A DNA stretch of 36,021 nucleotides, from positions 1 to 36,021 of the forward strand of contig CAZVAQ010000021.1 of the NCBI GenBank assembly GCA_964625145.1. The letters are read 5' to 3'. This DNA comes from CAYTRP01 sp964625145 (GTDB lineage: Bacteria; Sumerlaeota; Sumerlaeia; SLMS01; JAHLLQ01). The stretch's first letter is position 1; every line of letters starts with the position of its first letter. The notes under the pieces were generated by a model. The model was given only the letters and a program-made list of their open reading frames with translations. It made no database searches and was not told the DNA's origin. A program made the position numbers and the translations under genes. Below are positions 1 through 7,705 of the stretch, piece after piece.

Positions 1-1405
1 AGTCATGCACGTTGAGCGACATGAACTCCGGCAGCCTTCCGAAGGAGTTAAGAAGCAGGTAGACATTGAAGATGATGGCGGCAACCAGGGCAATCAGCGT
101 GGCGGTGTAGTTGACGCGTGTTGTCAGAAAACCCAGCATGAAGATGCCAAGCAGGCATCCACCGAACAAGGCACCGATGATGATGCTCAGGTCGACCATG
201 CTCTCCTTTGGCATGTTGGAAAAGATGAATGCGCCGATGATCATGAGCACCGAGCTGATGGAGGTGAACACCTTGGCCTGGATCAGGTAGTACTTGTCGT
301 CGCGCCCCGGTGTCAGATAGCGCTTGGTCAAGTCAACGACCGACACTGTCGCGATCGCGTTTAGGTTGGATGTCAGTGTGCTCATCCCGGCCGAGAGGAT
401 GGCGGCGATCACAAGCCCGCTGAGGCCGGCGGGAATGCGGCTGATAATGAAGTACGGGAAGACCTGATCGGCTTCCAGCGCGCCCACATGCGGATCAGGG
501 TTCACGGTGAAGTAGACGTAGATCGACGTTCCTAGGAAGAAGAAGAATACCCATGTCGGAACGCTCATGATCGAACTGATGGCAGTCGCGCGGCGGGCCT
601 CCTTCAGCGAGCTGGCGGACGCATAGCGCTGGATCATGTTCTGGTCGCCAGCATAGCCGCCAAGCCACCATGTGATGCCGAGGATCGTCATCGTTGGGAA
701 GGTGCGTTCACTCAGGTTCCAATGCATTGGGCCGAGACCGAACTTCCCGTGCTCCATGCCGATCGTGAAGATGTCAGCGAAGCCGTTCGGCAACCCGAAG
801 GCGACGATGAAGAGGCACATCACGCCGCCGCCCAGGAAGATGAACGTCTGCACGGCGTCCGTCCACATCACGGCTGCCATGCCGCCCACCACCGTGTAGA
901 CCGCCACCACAATTCCGCCGATGATGATCACCCACTCGATGGGGACACCCAACAGCAAGCCCGTGGGGATGCTCATGAGGTAGAGCACCGTGCCGACGCG
1001 AACGAGTTGCAGGATGATGAAGCTGATCGCGCCGTACAGGCGGACGAGCGGGCCGAATCGATCCTCCAGGTACTCAAAGGCGGATGTCAGGTTGCCGCGC
1101 CGGAAGAACGGAATGAAGAACCAGATCGCAAACACGGCCACGAATGGCAGCATCAGGTTGGGAACCACCTGGCGCCAATCGAGGGCAAAGGCCGCGGCTG
1201 GAAATGCCAGGAACGTGACCGAGCTGATGGAGGTGCCCAGCATCGACAGGCCGATGACCCAGGCGGGAAGCCGCCGCCCCCCAAGGAAATAGTCGCTGGT
1301 GCTCTTGTTGCGGCGGGAGAAATACAATCCCATCCACACCATCGCAGCCGCGTAGATGAAGATGACAATAAGGTCAAGCGGACGAAGCGATGCAGGTTCT
1401 GGCAT
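1..1405 (-). CDS. Sodium:solute symporter (SSS family), 3' end outside window
   Basis: Inner-membrane transporter that would couple Na+ entry to uptake of a small organic solute. The minus frame is open from an ATG at 1405 to the window edge, giving 468 residues of an SSS protein (family usually 480-600). It opens with a hydrophobic helix followed by the signature TSDYFLGGRRLPAW near residues 37-50, then LGTSISSVTFLAF, both typical of SSS helices 1-2. Further helices follow, with a GDQNMIQRY-like loop and SAGMSTLTSNLNAIATV in the region expected for the sodium-site helix. The gene starts 58 bp after the aldolase gene, on the same strand, so the two are probably co-transcribed and the substrate may be the aldolase's acid sugar (sialic acid or a keto-deoxy sugar). 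That substrate is inference. The AGGAAG upstream of the ATG is about 13 nt away, so the start is only moderately secure. Confidence 0.9.
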   Translation of the reverse strand, partial: MPEPASLRPLDLIVIFIYAAAMVWMGLYFSRRNKSTSDYFLGGRRLPAWVIGLSMLGTSISSVTFLAFPAAAFALDWRQVVPNLMLPFVAVFAIWFFIPFFRRGNLTSAFEYLEDRFGPLVRLYGAISFIILQLVRVGTVLYLMSIPTGLLLGVPIEWVIIIGGIVVAVYTVVGGMAAVMWTDAVQTFIFLGGGVMCLFIVAFGLPNGFADIFTIGMEHGKFGLGPMHWNLSERTFPTMTILGITWWLGGYAGDQNMIQRYASASSLKEARRATAISSIMSVPTWVFFFFLGTSIYVYFTVNPDPHVGALEADQVFPYFIISRIPAGLSGLVIAAILSAGMSTLTSNLNAIATVSVVDLTKRYLTPGRDDKYYLIQAKVFTSISSVLMIIGAFIFSNMPKESMVDLSIIIGALFGGCLLGIFMLGFLTTRVNYTATLIALVAAIIFNVYLLLNSFGRLPEFMSLNVHD

Positions 1406-1463
1406 TTGCGGGGGAACACTTCCTGGAGGGATCGGTCGGGCAATGCCTCAAGCGCGCGGCATG

Positions 1464-2375
1464 TCAGTCCATGGGTTCAAGCGGCGAGGCCAGCCAAGGT
1501 TGGCACAATCCAAACTTTTCAGCCAGTTGTACCTTCAGGTTCTTCAAGTATCCCGGCCATCCGGTGGTACCCTGCATCAGCGCGTTGACCTGCGCGTCCA
1601 CCTTCTCCTGGCAGGCGCGCGCTTCGGCTTCAACGCCGGACTTCAGCGCTGCGTAGTACTTGCTCCACAGCTCCGGACAGGCGTTTGCCGAGCTGGGAAT
1701 CAGGCCATCGCCACCGGCCTGGATGCCCTTCCATGCCAGGGCTTCCGAACCAACCATGACCCGGAACGCGCCAGGCTTGCGGAACTCCGTGATGAAGCCA
1801 CACAGCGTGTCGAAGTTCCCGCTGCTGTCCTTGATGCCGATGACCTGTCCGGCATCCATCACCTCGCGCACGACGCGGTTCGTGACATCCACGCGCGTGA
1901 AGCCCGGGATGTTGTAGAGCATCACCGGAAGGCCCGAGGCGCGCACCACGTGGCGATAGAAGCCGGCCAGTTGGTCTTCGGTTAGCGGGAAGTAGTACGG
2001 CGGCACCACAGCAATGGCATCGGCGCCGGCGGATGCGGCGGCATCGGAAATGGCCAGGGTGGAGTCCAGGCTCGTGTCGCCCACGCCGGCGTAGAGCGTG
2101 ACGCGTCCCGCGTTCGCACGCGCGACGAGCTCCAGAAGGCGGCGGCGCTTGCCGAGATCCATGGAGACGAACTCGCCGGTCGTTCCGAGGGCGAGTATCC
2201 CATCCACTCCCCCGCCAACCACGTGATCCACCACGCGGTGGACGGCTTCCTCGTCGATGTCGCGTGTGCGCGTCAGTGGAGTGATCAACGGCACCACGAC
2301 ACCGGAGAACCGGTCATGTCCTTGTCCTTCGGATTCCACGGCGGTATTGCATTCAATCCTTTCAACGACGGTCAC
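1464..2375 (-). CDS. DapA/NanA-family class I aldolase (dihydrodipicolinate synthase / N-acetylneuraminate lyase superfamily)
   Basis: Cytoplasmic TIM-barrel lyase that forms a Schiff base with pyruvate. Visible family marks in order: FSGVVVPLITPL at the first strand, ALGTTGEF (the GTTGE carboxylate-binding motif), VPPYYF, YNIPGFT with the catalytic Tyr, and GIKDSSGN with the Schiff-base Lys. The YNIP motif followed by G-F-T, not S-R-T, fits N-acetylneuraminate lyase or a keto-deoxy sugar aldolase better than lysine-pathway DapA. The adjacent symporter and the nearby GH89 hexosaminidase also suggest sugar-acid catabolism. Start: GTG at 2375 has GGGAG 8 nt upstream and overlaps the pseudopilin stop by 14 bp. 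A GTG at 2339 gives 291 residues, closer to the usual length, but with a weak ribosome site. Exact substrate is unknown. Confidence 0.88.
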   Translation of the reverse strand: MTVVERIECNTAVESEGQGHDRFSGVVVPLITPLTRTRDIDEEAVHRVVDHVVGGGVDGILALGTTGEFVSMDLGKRRRLLELVARANAGRVTLYAGVGDTSLDSTLAISDAAASAGADAIAVVPPYYFPLTEDQLAGFYRHVVRASGLPVMLYNIPGFTRVDVTNRVVREVMDAGQVIGIKDSSGNFDTLCGFITEFRKPGAFRVMVGSEALAWKGIQAGGDGLIPSSANACPELWSKYYAALKSGVEAEARACQEKVDAQVNALMQGTTGWPGYLKNLKVQLAEKFGLCQPWLASPLEPMD

Positions 2376-2952
2376 GGTAGTAACTCCCATCCAGCACCGC
2401 GATGTTGTCGATGCGCCAAATGTCTCCGTCGCTGATGGTTCCATTGGTGGCATCATACAGGATGATGCTCTGGTTGCGCGTACCGTCGTCGTCCTGGTCG
2501 GGGCCGTAGCTGCGGATGCCCCATGTCTGGATGATGACGCGCTCGTTGGGTTTCGTGTGATCGCCCCACCCGGGCAGTGCGTACGATGGCGCAATGGCGT
2601 ACCACTTCCAGAAATTGCCGCCACGGCTGCTGACGAAGGGATCCTCGAAGATCGACGCGGAAGTGGCATAGGCCACCGGCGTCGTCAGTTGGCGATAGAA
2701 CCCCGTGGTGTTCGAGTACCATGTGGGCAGGGTGGCATCACCCACCCACGCCGGGAGCTTGTTGTTGTCCACACGGTAGGACTCCACCGCCACGCCGATC
2801 GTGCGCTGGTCGGACATGACGCGCGAGACCTTCGAGCGCATCTGTGCCTCCAGGAAATTCGGCACCGCGATCGCCGCCAGTATGGCAATGATGGCCACGA
2901 CGATCAGCAGCTCGATCAGCGTAAAGCCCCGGGAACGGAATGCGGACTGCAT
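2362..2952 (-). CDS. Type II secretion/type IV pilin-like pseudopilin (GspG-like), prepilin N-terminal methylation motif
   Basis: Predicted 196-residue exported pseudopilin. Residues 1-9 are a short basic leader ending in Gly. Cleavage before Phe10 would give FTLIELLIVVAIIAILAA, with Glu at mature position 5, the classic prepilin-peptidase signal and N-terminal helix. It continues as VPNFLEAQMRSKVSRVMSDQ, the amphipathic helix seen in GspG-like and planctomycete-type pilins, then a globular C-terminal domain rich in Trp, Tyr and Asp. The start ATG has GGAAGGAG about 9 nt upstream. It lies between a secreted protein gene (a terminator separates them) and the aldolase gene (overlap). No other secretion-system gene is nearby, so it is an orphan minor pilin; its partner machinery is not in the window. 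Confidence 0.88.
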   Translation of the reverse strand: MQSAFRSRGFTLIELLIVVAIIAILAAIAVPNFLEAQMRSKVSRVMSDQRTIGVAVESYRVDNNKLPAWVGDATLPTWYSNTTGFYRQLTTPVAYATSASIFEDPFVSSRGGNFWKWYAIAPSYALPGWGDHTKPNERVIIQTWGIRSYGPDQDDDGTRNQSIILYDATNGTISDGDIWRIDNIAVLDGSYYRDRR

Positions 2953-2980
2953 GCCGGTTTTCTCCTTCCATGACCTGGTG

Positions 2981-3030
2981 AAAAATCGAGAGGGTTGTTG
3001 GCACCCGTCCCCCCCGAGACGGGTGCCAAC
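2981..3030 (-). terminator. Rho-independent terminator after the secreted protein gene
   Basis: A perfect 13-bp inverted repeat, GTTGGCACCCGTC (2997-3009) and its complement (3018-3030), with an 8-nt loop. Read on the minus strand it is followed after about 11 nt by a run of five T (2985-2981). It lies 16 bp after the stop of the gene at 3047 and its T run ends 28 nt before the pseudopilin ATG. Confidence 0.75.
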
Positions 3031-3046
3031 GGCTCGACGCAGCTGG

Positions 3047-5035
3047 TCAGAAGACCGACCACGTCTCTGAAACTGTCGGGACCGGAACATCCGAGCCGCC
3101 TTCGAGCAGAATCGGCAGCACCGGGTTGTCCGGGTCGTTGCTCGTGATCTCCAATGTGGCATGATGCGCACGAACCTCGGCCGGCTCGAACCGCACGGTG
3201 ATCACGACGTTATCGTCCGGTGCGAGCTGCACCGGCAGGGCCGGAGGCGAGACGAGCGAGAACGCGCTGGCATCGCCCGACGCGACGTCGAACAGGTAGA
3301 TCTCCAGCAGCCCCACTCCGGTGTTCGTCAGCGTGAGCTGCAGGTCCTGGCTGTTGCCGGGCTGGACATCCGCGAACTGCAGTACGGATTCGTTGGGCGA
3401 CAGCGTCGGCACGGCATAGGCACTAAGGGCGCCAAACAGGGTGGTTCCACCCGGTCCCAGCGTCTTCAGGTCGGGATTGCCGGGGCGCAGGAAACCGGAT
3501 CCCGCAAGAGTGATGCGCTTCTGGCGCCACGCCTGCAGGTTCGCCGGCACGGGATAGGCGCTTATGGCGTCTTCATCGAAGTCGGGGTCAAGGTTGGAGC
3601 AGTTCTCCTCAATGGTGCTCCCCTGGACGGTCGCAAAGGGGTTGATGTATGCGGCCGCATAGAGCGGATTGGGCGGGAACTGGAAGTCGTACGGCCCCTT
3701 CAGGCGGAACGGGCCATCCTCAGGGAAGAGCGAATAGCTGGCCGTGAAGCGTTCGAGGTCGAAAGCAACGTCCGTGTTGGCGTTGTCCGTATCCGCCTCA
3801 TCGCGTCCCGCCGCAAAAATCACGTTGGAGAGCGAGGCGGATTCGGTACGGCGGTGGTTGATGTGGCGTGCATTGCCGCCGGCGCCATTGTTAAAAAAGG
3901 TGCTGTTCGTGATGTTGAGCGTCGTCCACGCTGCGTCGTTGACAGCCTCGATGTTTCCGGCGCCGCTGGTGCCCGCGTAGGCAAAGATTGCGTTGTCGAT
4001 CAGGTGCAGTGGCCCGGCCAGGCGCATCTTCTGGCGGCCGCCGCCGCCAATCATGTCGCTGTAGCGAAACTCCACGATCTCCGTGCCCGTCGGCTCGCTG
4101 GCGGCGGTGGACTCCAGGTTGATGGCGCGGTGGCCGATCAGGTTGCCAGTCTGGTAGAAGAGGTTCCGGTTGTCCTTCGTCCCGGCGAAGCGAATGTCAT
4201 TGTGGAACGCGCTGTTCACAAAGTTGATCGGGTTGGTGTCGATCGTCCAGGTGACGACAAATCCGGGGCCAAAGGTCGCGTCGAAGTTGTCACCGAACCA
4301 GACCACTGATCCCGTCGCGATTCCCGACAAGACGGTGTCCCGGATGACAAACTGGGTCTGCGCCTGCTCGGGGCCGTTCCCCTTGCTGCCCGTGTGAATG
4401 CCGCGATACCAGCGCGTTGCGACAGCGTGCGGATTCTGGAAGGGATCCAGCGGCACGTTGCCTTCCAAACTTCCCGCCATCACGAAGTTGTCGATCAGCA
4501 CGCTCCCCGCCGTGTCCACATGGGCGCCCAAGGCAACCGAAACACCAGTCCGCAAACCAGCGCCACTGGTGGTGGCCTGCTGTCCGCCGGGAGCGATGAA
4601 CTCTGGAATCAGGACGAAGTTGCGCAGGACGATGCCTGCAACCCACGCCTCGGTGCCACCGCGCTCAAACCGGAACAGCGCGTCCTCGGAAGGCTTGAAA
4701 CCTTCCGTGAACTGATTGGCCGCGTTGTCCGCGATGACCACACATGAGACCCCATTGCCATCACCATCGCCATCAACCAACAGGTCGTCTGTGCCATTGT
4801 AGTAGAAGACGCCGTCGGAGGTGGGCCCCAGTTGGTCGACCAAGACCAGGACCTCGTCCGCCTGGCCGTCAATATCCAGGGCGTTGTCCTTCAGATACCG
4901 CGCGGCGGCGTTGAGCGAGACGAAGGTGCTGACCCCGTCCGCATTGTCCGGATCGACATAGATGGTGGTGGCCTGTGCGAGGGGCGGCAGGGCAACCGCA
5001 CCCGCGAGCATCACTGCAAGGTGGAGACTACGCAT
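3047..5035 (-). CDS. Secreted parallel beta-helix-like protein with C-terminal choice-of-anchor D-type domain
   Basis: Predicted 662-residue secreted or surface protein. Residues 1-21 form a Sec signal peptide (hydrophobic core, cleavage after AQA). The next roughly 500 residues carry irregular Asn- and Gly-rich strands with phrases such as VIADNAANQF, IRDTVLSG, LTNSTFFNN-type turns and HLIDNAIF, as in right-handed beta-helix proteins that bind or cut polysaccharide. Near residue 545 begins an Ig-like segment (LQFADVQPGNSQDLQLTLTN, then VTVRFEPAEV-type and EITSNDPDNPVLPILLEG motifs) typical of the ASPM/SPD-2/Hydin or choice-of-anchor D module. ATG 5035 is chosen because AAGGA stands about 8 nt upstream and the signal peptide starts there; ATGs at 5044 and 5074 are in frame. 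A promoter candidate lies at 5175-5203. No catalytic motif was recognised. Confidence 0.82.
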   Translation of the reverse strand: MRSLHLAVMLAGAVALPPLAQATTIYVDPDNADGVSTFVSLNAAARYLKDNALDIDGQADEVLVLVDQLGPTSDGVFYYNGTDDLLVDGDGDGNGVSCVVIADNAANQFTEGFKPSEDALFRFERGGTEAWVAGIVLRNFVLIPEFIAPGGQQATTSGAGLRTGVSVALGAHVDTAGSVLIDNFVMAGSLEGNVPLDPFQNPHAVATRWYRGIHTGSKGNGPEQAQTQFVIRDTVLSGIATGSVVWFGDNFDATFGPGFVVTWTIDTNPINFVNSAFHNDIRFAGTKDNRNLFYQTGNLIGHRAINLESTAASEPTGTEIVEFRYSDMIGGGGRQKMRLAGPLHLIDNAIFAYAGTSGAGNIEAVNDAAWTTLNITNSTFFNNGAGGNARHINHRRTESASLSNVIFAAGRDEADTDNANTDVAFDLERFTASYSLFPEDGPFRLKGPYDFQFPPNPLYAAAYINPFATVQGSTIEENCSNLDPDFDEDAISAYPVPANLQAWRQKRITLAGSGFLRPGNPDLKTLGPGGTTLFGALSAYAVPTLSPNESVLQFADVQPGNSQDLQLTLTNTGVGLLEIYLFDVASGDASAFSLVSPPALPVQLAPDDNVVITVRFEPAEVRAHHATLEITSNDPDNPVLPILLEGGSDVPVPTVSETWSVF

Positions 5036-5171
5036 GTAAGCCATCCTTTCCCGGCTTTGCCGGAAGCCGGTCATTGGCGACCGGCGCGTGAGGTAGTGGT
5101 CGAGGCGCTGCGGCGAAGTTGGACCGGCATCAGGACTGCGACGTGCCAAAAGCGTCTCTGGCGTTCTTGAC

Positions 5172-5182
5172 TGTTCTATACA
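5172..5182. promoter_or_regulatory. TGTWCTATACA element, copy 1 (candidate operator)
   Basis: TGTTCTATACA, near-palindromic, overlapping the -10 of the promoter at 5175-5203. The plus-strand flank TTTGGCCC is shared in part with copy 2 at 7560. Operator function is inferred from recurrence only. Confidence 0.4.
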
Positions 5183-5203
5183 TTTGGCCCCCGCGCTGAT
5201 CAA
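5175..5203 (-). promoter_or_regulatory. Sigma-70-type promoter for the secreted protein gene
   Basis: On the minus strand, TTGATC (5203-5198) and TATAGA (5180-5175) are separated by exactly 17 bp. The predicted start of transcription near 5168 leaves a leader of about 130 nt before the ATG at 5035. The -10 lies inside a copy of the TGTWCTATACA element. Confidence 0.55.
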
Positions 5204-5305
5204 GGGGTTTCTCACGTTTCTGGCCAAGACTTTGTAACTTCATATAAATCTGATTTTGAATGACTTACATGGATATTCAGGCCCGTACCTGCCGAGCTTA
5301 CAGAT

Positions 5306-7534
5306 TTATACAGATGCCGCAACAGTCGCCTCACTGCCCCACCGCTTCAGCGCGCCGAGACACGCCGCCAGCTCGCCCCCCTCGGCAACCGCCGCCGGGG
5401 AATCACCGGGATTGCGGACCCAGTCCATCTCCCACCGGGCCATATCCTCATCCCAAAGCGCCCCGTCAAACTCCGCGTTCCGCTGCAAGCAATCGACCAG
5501 GCGGTCGTGAAACTGCCGCCAGCGGGGGGCATGGTAGTCTCGGATCAGACCCGCCCACTCCTTCTTGGCGTAATCGACCAAGTTCGGGTCCGTCCCCGGG
5601 GCACCCGCCCATGCAGTCACCTGCAACCGCGCATTCAGGACGTGCACCTCGCGCTCGGCTTCGTCGTCCGTGGCGTTGCGCGCGCGTTCCACCCACGCAT
5701 CCAGATGCAACTCCGGGCACTGCGCCACGACGTCATCGATGTCGGCGAGAAGGCGCTGCAACGATTCGCCCGCGTCCGCGAGGGCCACGGCATCGCGGCG
5801 GGCGAAGGCATCCTCCGCACGCAGGATCTGCGCGTCGGCCAGATCCGCCAGCACGCGCTTCACGACATCCACCAGATCGCGCCGCAGGAGGGGCGTCATT
5901 GCCAGACCGGATGCCGCGCGCACCAGCAGCCATGCAGCATCCACGGGCGAGGGCGGCGGAGGGGGATGCAGGTCATCGCCGGAGCGCAGCTCCGAGCGTC
6001 CTTCCGTCTTTGCGGAAGTGAGAATCCCCAGCACGGGTCGGCGCGTGTAGAGTGGCATCATGGCGCGCGAGAAGAACGCAATGCGCCGCGCGTATACTCC
6101 GCGCGCCAAAGTACGCCATGCGTCCACCAGTTGCAAATCCGTGGAGCCATACCGCGCGAGACACCATTGCTGCAGCCACTCGTCCAGCTCCACCGCATCG
6201 CGCTGCCACATCGTGTCGCACAACAGCTCGTAAACGACGCTGTTCTGTTCGGTCCCTTCCGGCGTGATTCCCTGCCCAACGAGGTTCCCATGTCCGGGGT
6301 CCTGCATCACCTTCGCATGGCGCTGCGCGTAAAACGGCAGATCGCCGCACAACGACGTGCTGCCCCCGAAGTTGTGCAGCGTGCAGTCAATCCACCGATG
6401 CGGCGCGAAAGCCCCGTGTTTACGCCATGATTCGAGGATGTCCCCGGCCAGATCGAGGATCACCGCGCGCCCGGCGGGAACGCGCGACAGCAGCGCGCGA
6501 ACCTCTGCCGCACCCCAATACTTCCGCACCACAAACAACCATCCCTGCATCACCCAGTTCCCATCCGGATCACCCGCGTGAATCCCCGCATGGATCGCCT
6601 CGCCGACACCGGCAAGCCGTTCCATCTTCTCCCCCGCTGGAAACTGCGGCATGATCTCGTTGAACGAATCGACGAGATACAATCCCGCGGAGCCATAGCG
6701 CGCGCGATAGGCGGCGATGAAGCGGCGTCCGATTTCCACAAACATGGGATCGCCAAAGTCCACCATTCTCGTCGGCTCAAACCCGCACCATCCCGATGTC
6801 GGCACCAGCTTCACATCCGGCTGTGCGACGCCCAATGCGCGCGGGACAAAGCCCGCGAATCCGGGCGTCACGGCCTGCATGCCGAGTTCGCGATAGCGAT
6901 CCATGATTTGCCGCTGCAATGCCGCGCGATTCTCGATCCAGCGTTCCGGCAGCGGACCCGCGTGCCCATCGACGCCGCCCATGCGTTGCCATGGCAGAAA
7001 CGCCGGCCCGCAGAAGTGATCCTTCAGCTCCTCGCGCGGAATGCCGAGGGAGTCCCACACCTCAGCCCAAATCGCCTCCTGTCCCTCCATGGCCAGGGGC
7101 ATGTTGATCCCGTGCAGGGCCATCCAATCGATCTCGCGCTCCCAGCGCACGAAGTCCCACCAGGGCATGGTGTAGCCGAAGGTGACCACATTGAAGAAGT
7201 GCCGCCACGGCGTGTTGGCCCGCGCGCGGCGCCAGGCCAGGTCCGGGAAGCGGGCGGGCAGCTCGGCGCGGGTCCCCTCCCAGCAGACCATCCCGAGCCC
7301 GGCCCGTCGGACGGCGTCGTACGCCCCCCGGGCCAAGGCGACGGCGCTGGAGCCCCTAACGGTCAGCCGGCCATGGGCCGCCTCGGACTCGTGAACGTCG
7401 CAGCCCCCCTCGAGGTCGATCAGTTCCAACTGGACATCCCCGGCCCAAGCGGCGCCAAAGCTTCGAGCCAGGACCCCCCGGGCTGCGGCGATAGAATCGG
7501 GAGCGAAATGGGCGGAAGGGGCGGAGGAGTTGAT
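5306..7534 (-). CDS. GH89 alpha-N-acetylglucosaminidase (NAGLU-like), probable non-standard ATC start
   Basis: Glycoside hydrolase that releases terminal alpha-linked N-acetylglucosamine. Family marks: TPWRHFFNVVTFGYTMPWW and EREIDWMALHGINMPLA near the N-terminus; DSFNEIMP, whose Glu293 matches the acid/base Glu of human NAGLU; and GITPEGTEQN, whose Glu426 matches the nucleophile. The 133-residue gap between them matches the family. Helical C-terminal domain; a Pro-rich linker lies before it. No signal peptide, so probably cytoplasmic. Start: the frame has no ATG or GTG above 7429. A TTG at 7429 would cut into the conserved N-terminal domain, whereas codon ATC at 7534 has AAGGAG exactly 7 nt upstream and a -10-like TATAGA just beyond. 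I annotate from ATC, giving 742 codons. Divergent from the GH63-like gene, sharing a control region of 171 bp. Confidence 0.88.
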   Translation of the reverse strand: MNSSAPSAHFAPDSIAAARGVLARSFGAAWAGDVQLELIDLEGGCDVHESEAAHGRLTVRGSSAVALARGAYDAVRRAGLGMVCWEGTRAELPARFPDLAWRRARANTPWRHFFNVVTFGYTMPWWDFVRWEREIDWMALHGINMPLAMEGQEAIWAEVWDSLGIPREELKDHFCGPAFLPWQRMGGVDGHAGPLPERWIENRAALQRQIMDRYRELGMQAVTPGFAGFVPRALGVAQPDVKLVPTSGWCGFEPTRMVDFGDPMFVEIGRRFIAAYRARYGSAGLYLVDSFNEIMPQFPAGEKMERLAGVGEAIHAGIHAGDPDGNWVMQGWLFVVRKYWGAAEVRALLSRVPAGRAVILDLAGDILESWRKHGAFAPHRWIDCTLHNFGGSTSLCGDLPFYAQRHAKVMQDPGHGNLVGQGITPEGTEQNSVVYELLCDTMWQRDAVELDEWLQQWCLARYGSTDLQLVDAWRTLARGVYARRIAFFSRAMMPLYTRRPVLGILTSAKTEGRSELRSGDDLHPPPPPSPVDAAWLLVRAASGLAMTPLLRRDLVDVVKRVLADLADAQILRAEDAFARRDAVALADAGESLQRLLADIDDVVAQCPELHLDAWVERARNATDDEAEREVHVLNARLQVTAWAGAPGTDPNLVDYAKKEWAGLIRDYHAPRWRQFHDRLVDCLQRNAEFDGALWDEDMARWEMDWVRNPGDSPAAVAEGGELAACLGALKRWGSEATVAASV

Positions 7535-7559
7535 GACAGTGCTCCTTGTCGTCGGCTAG

Positions 7560-7570
7560 TGTTCTATACA
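7560..7570. promoter_or_regulatory. TGTWCTATACA element, copy 2 (candidate operator)
   Basis: TGTTCTATACA followed by GATGGCCC, identical in its 11 bp to copy 1. It overlaps the -10 (TATAGA, 7568-7563) of the GH89 promoter candidate. Confidence 0.4.
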
Positions 7571-7593
7571 GATGGCCCTCCTCGGCGGCGCAA
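7563..7593 (-). promoter_or_regulatory. Promoter candidate for the GH89 gene
   Basis: On the minus strand TATAGA (7568-7563) forms the -10. The best -35 is TTGCGC (7593-7588) at a long 19-bp spacing. Transcription from about 7556 would leave a leader of roughly 20 nt holding AAGGAG (7547-7542). Confidence 0.4.
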
Positions 7594-7664
7594 GCCCTAT
7601 GCTTCGCCCCCACAATAGCTTTTTATTAGGAAAGAATGTGCGATGTCCTCTTGCGCCGGGGGAC

Positions 7665-7675
7665 TGTACTATACA
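7665..7675. promoter_or_regulatory. TGTWCTATACA element, copy 3 (candidate operator)
   Basis: TGTACTATACA is a perfect palindrome (TGTA-CTA-TACA), 31 bp before the ATG of the GH63-like gene. Its flank ATTTGCC resembles copy 1. The position fits repressor binding in the leader or core promoter of the plus-strand gene. Confidence 0.4.
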
Positions 7676-7705
7676 ATTTGCCGCAACTCTCAGGAGAAAC
7701 AAGCC

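Noticed and set aside
722..1588. Long plus-strand open frames opposite the symporter and aldolase
   Set aside because: They are antisense to genes with clear family motifs and have low-complexity His/Asp/Arg-rich translations typical of high-GC shadow frames.
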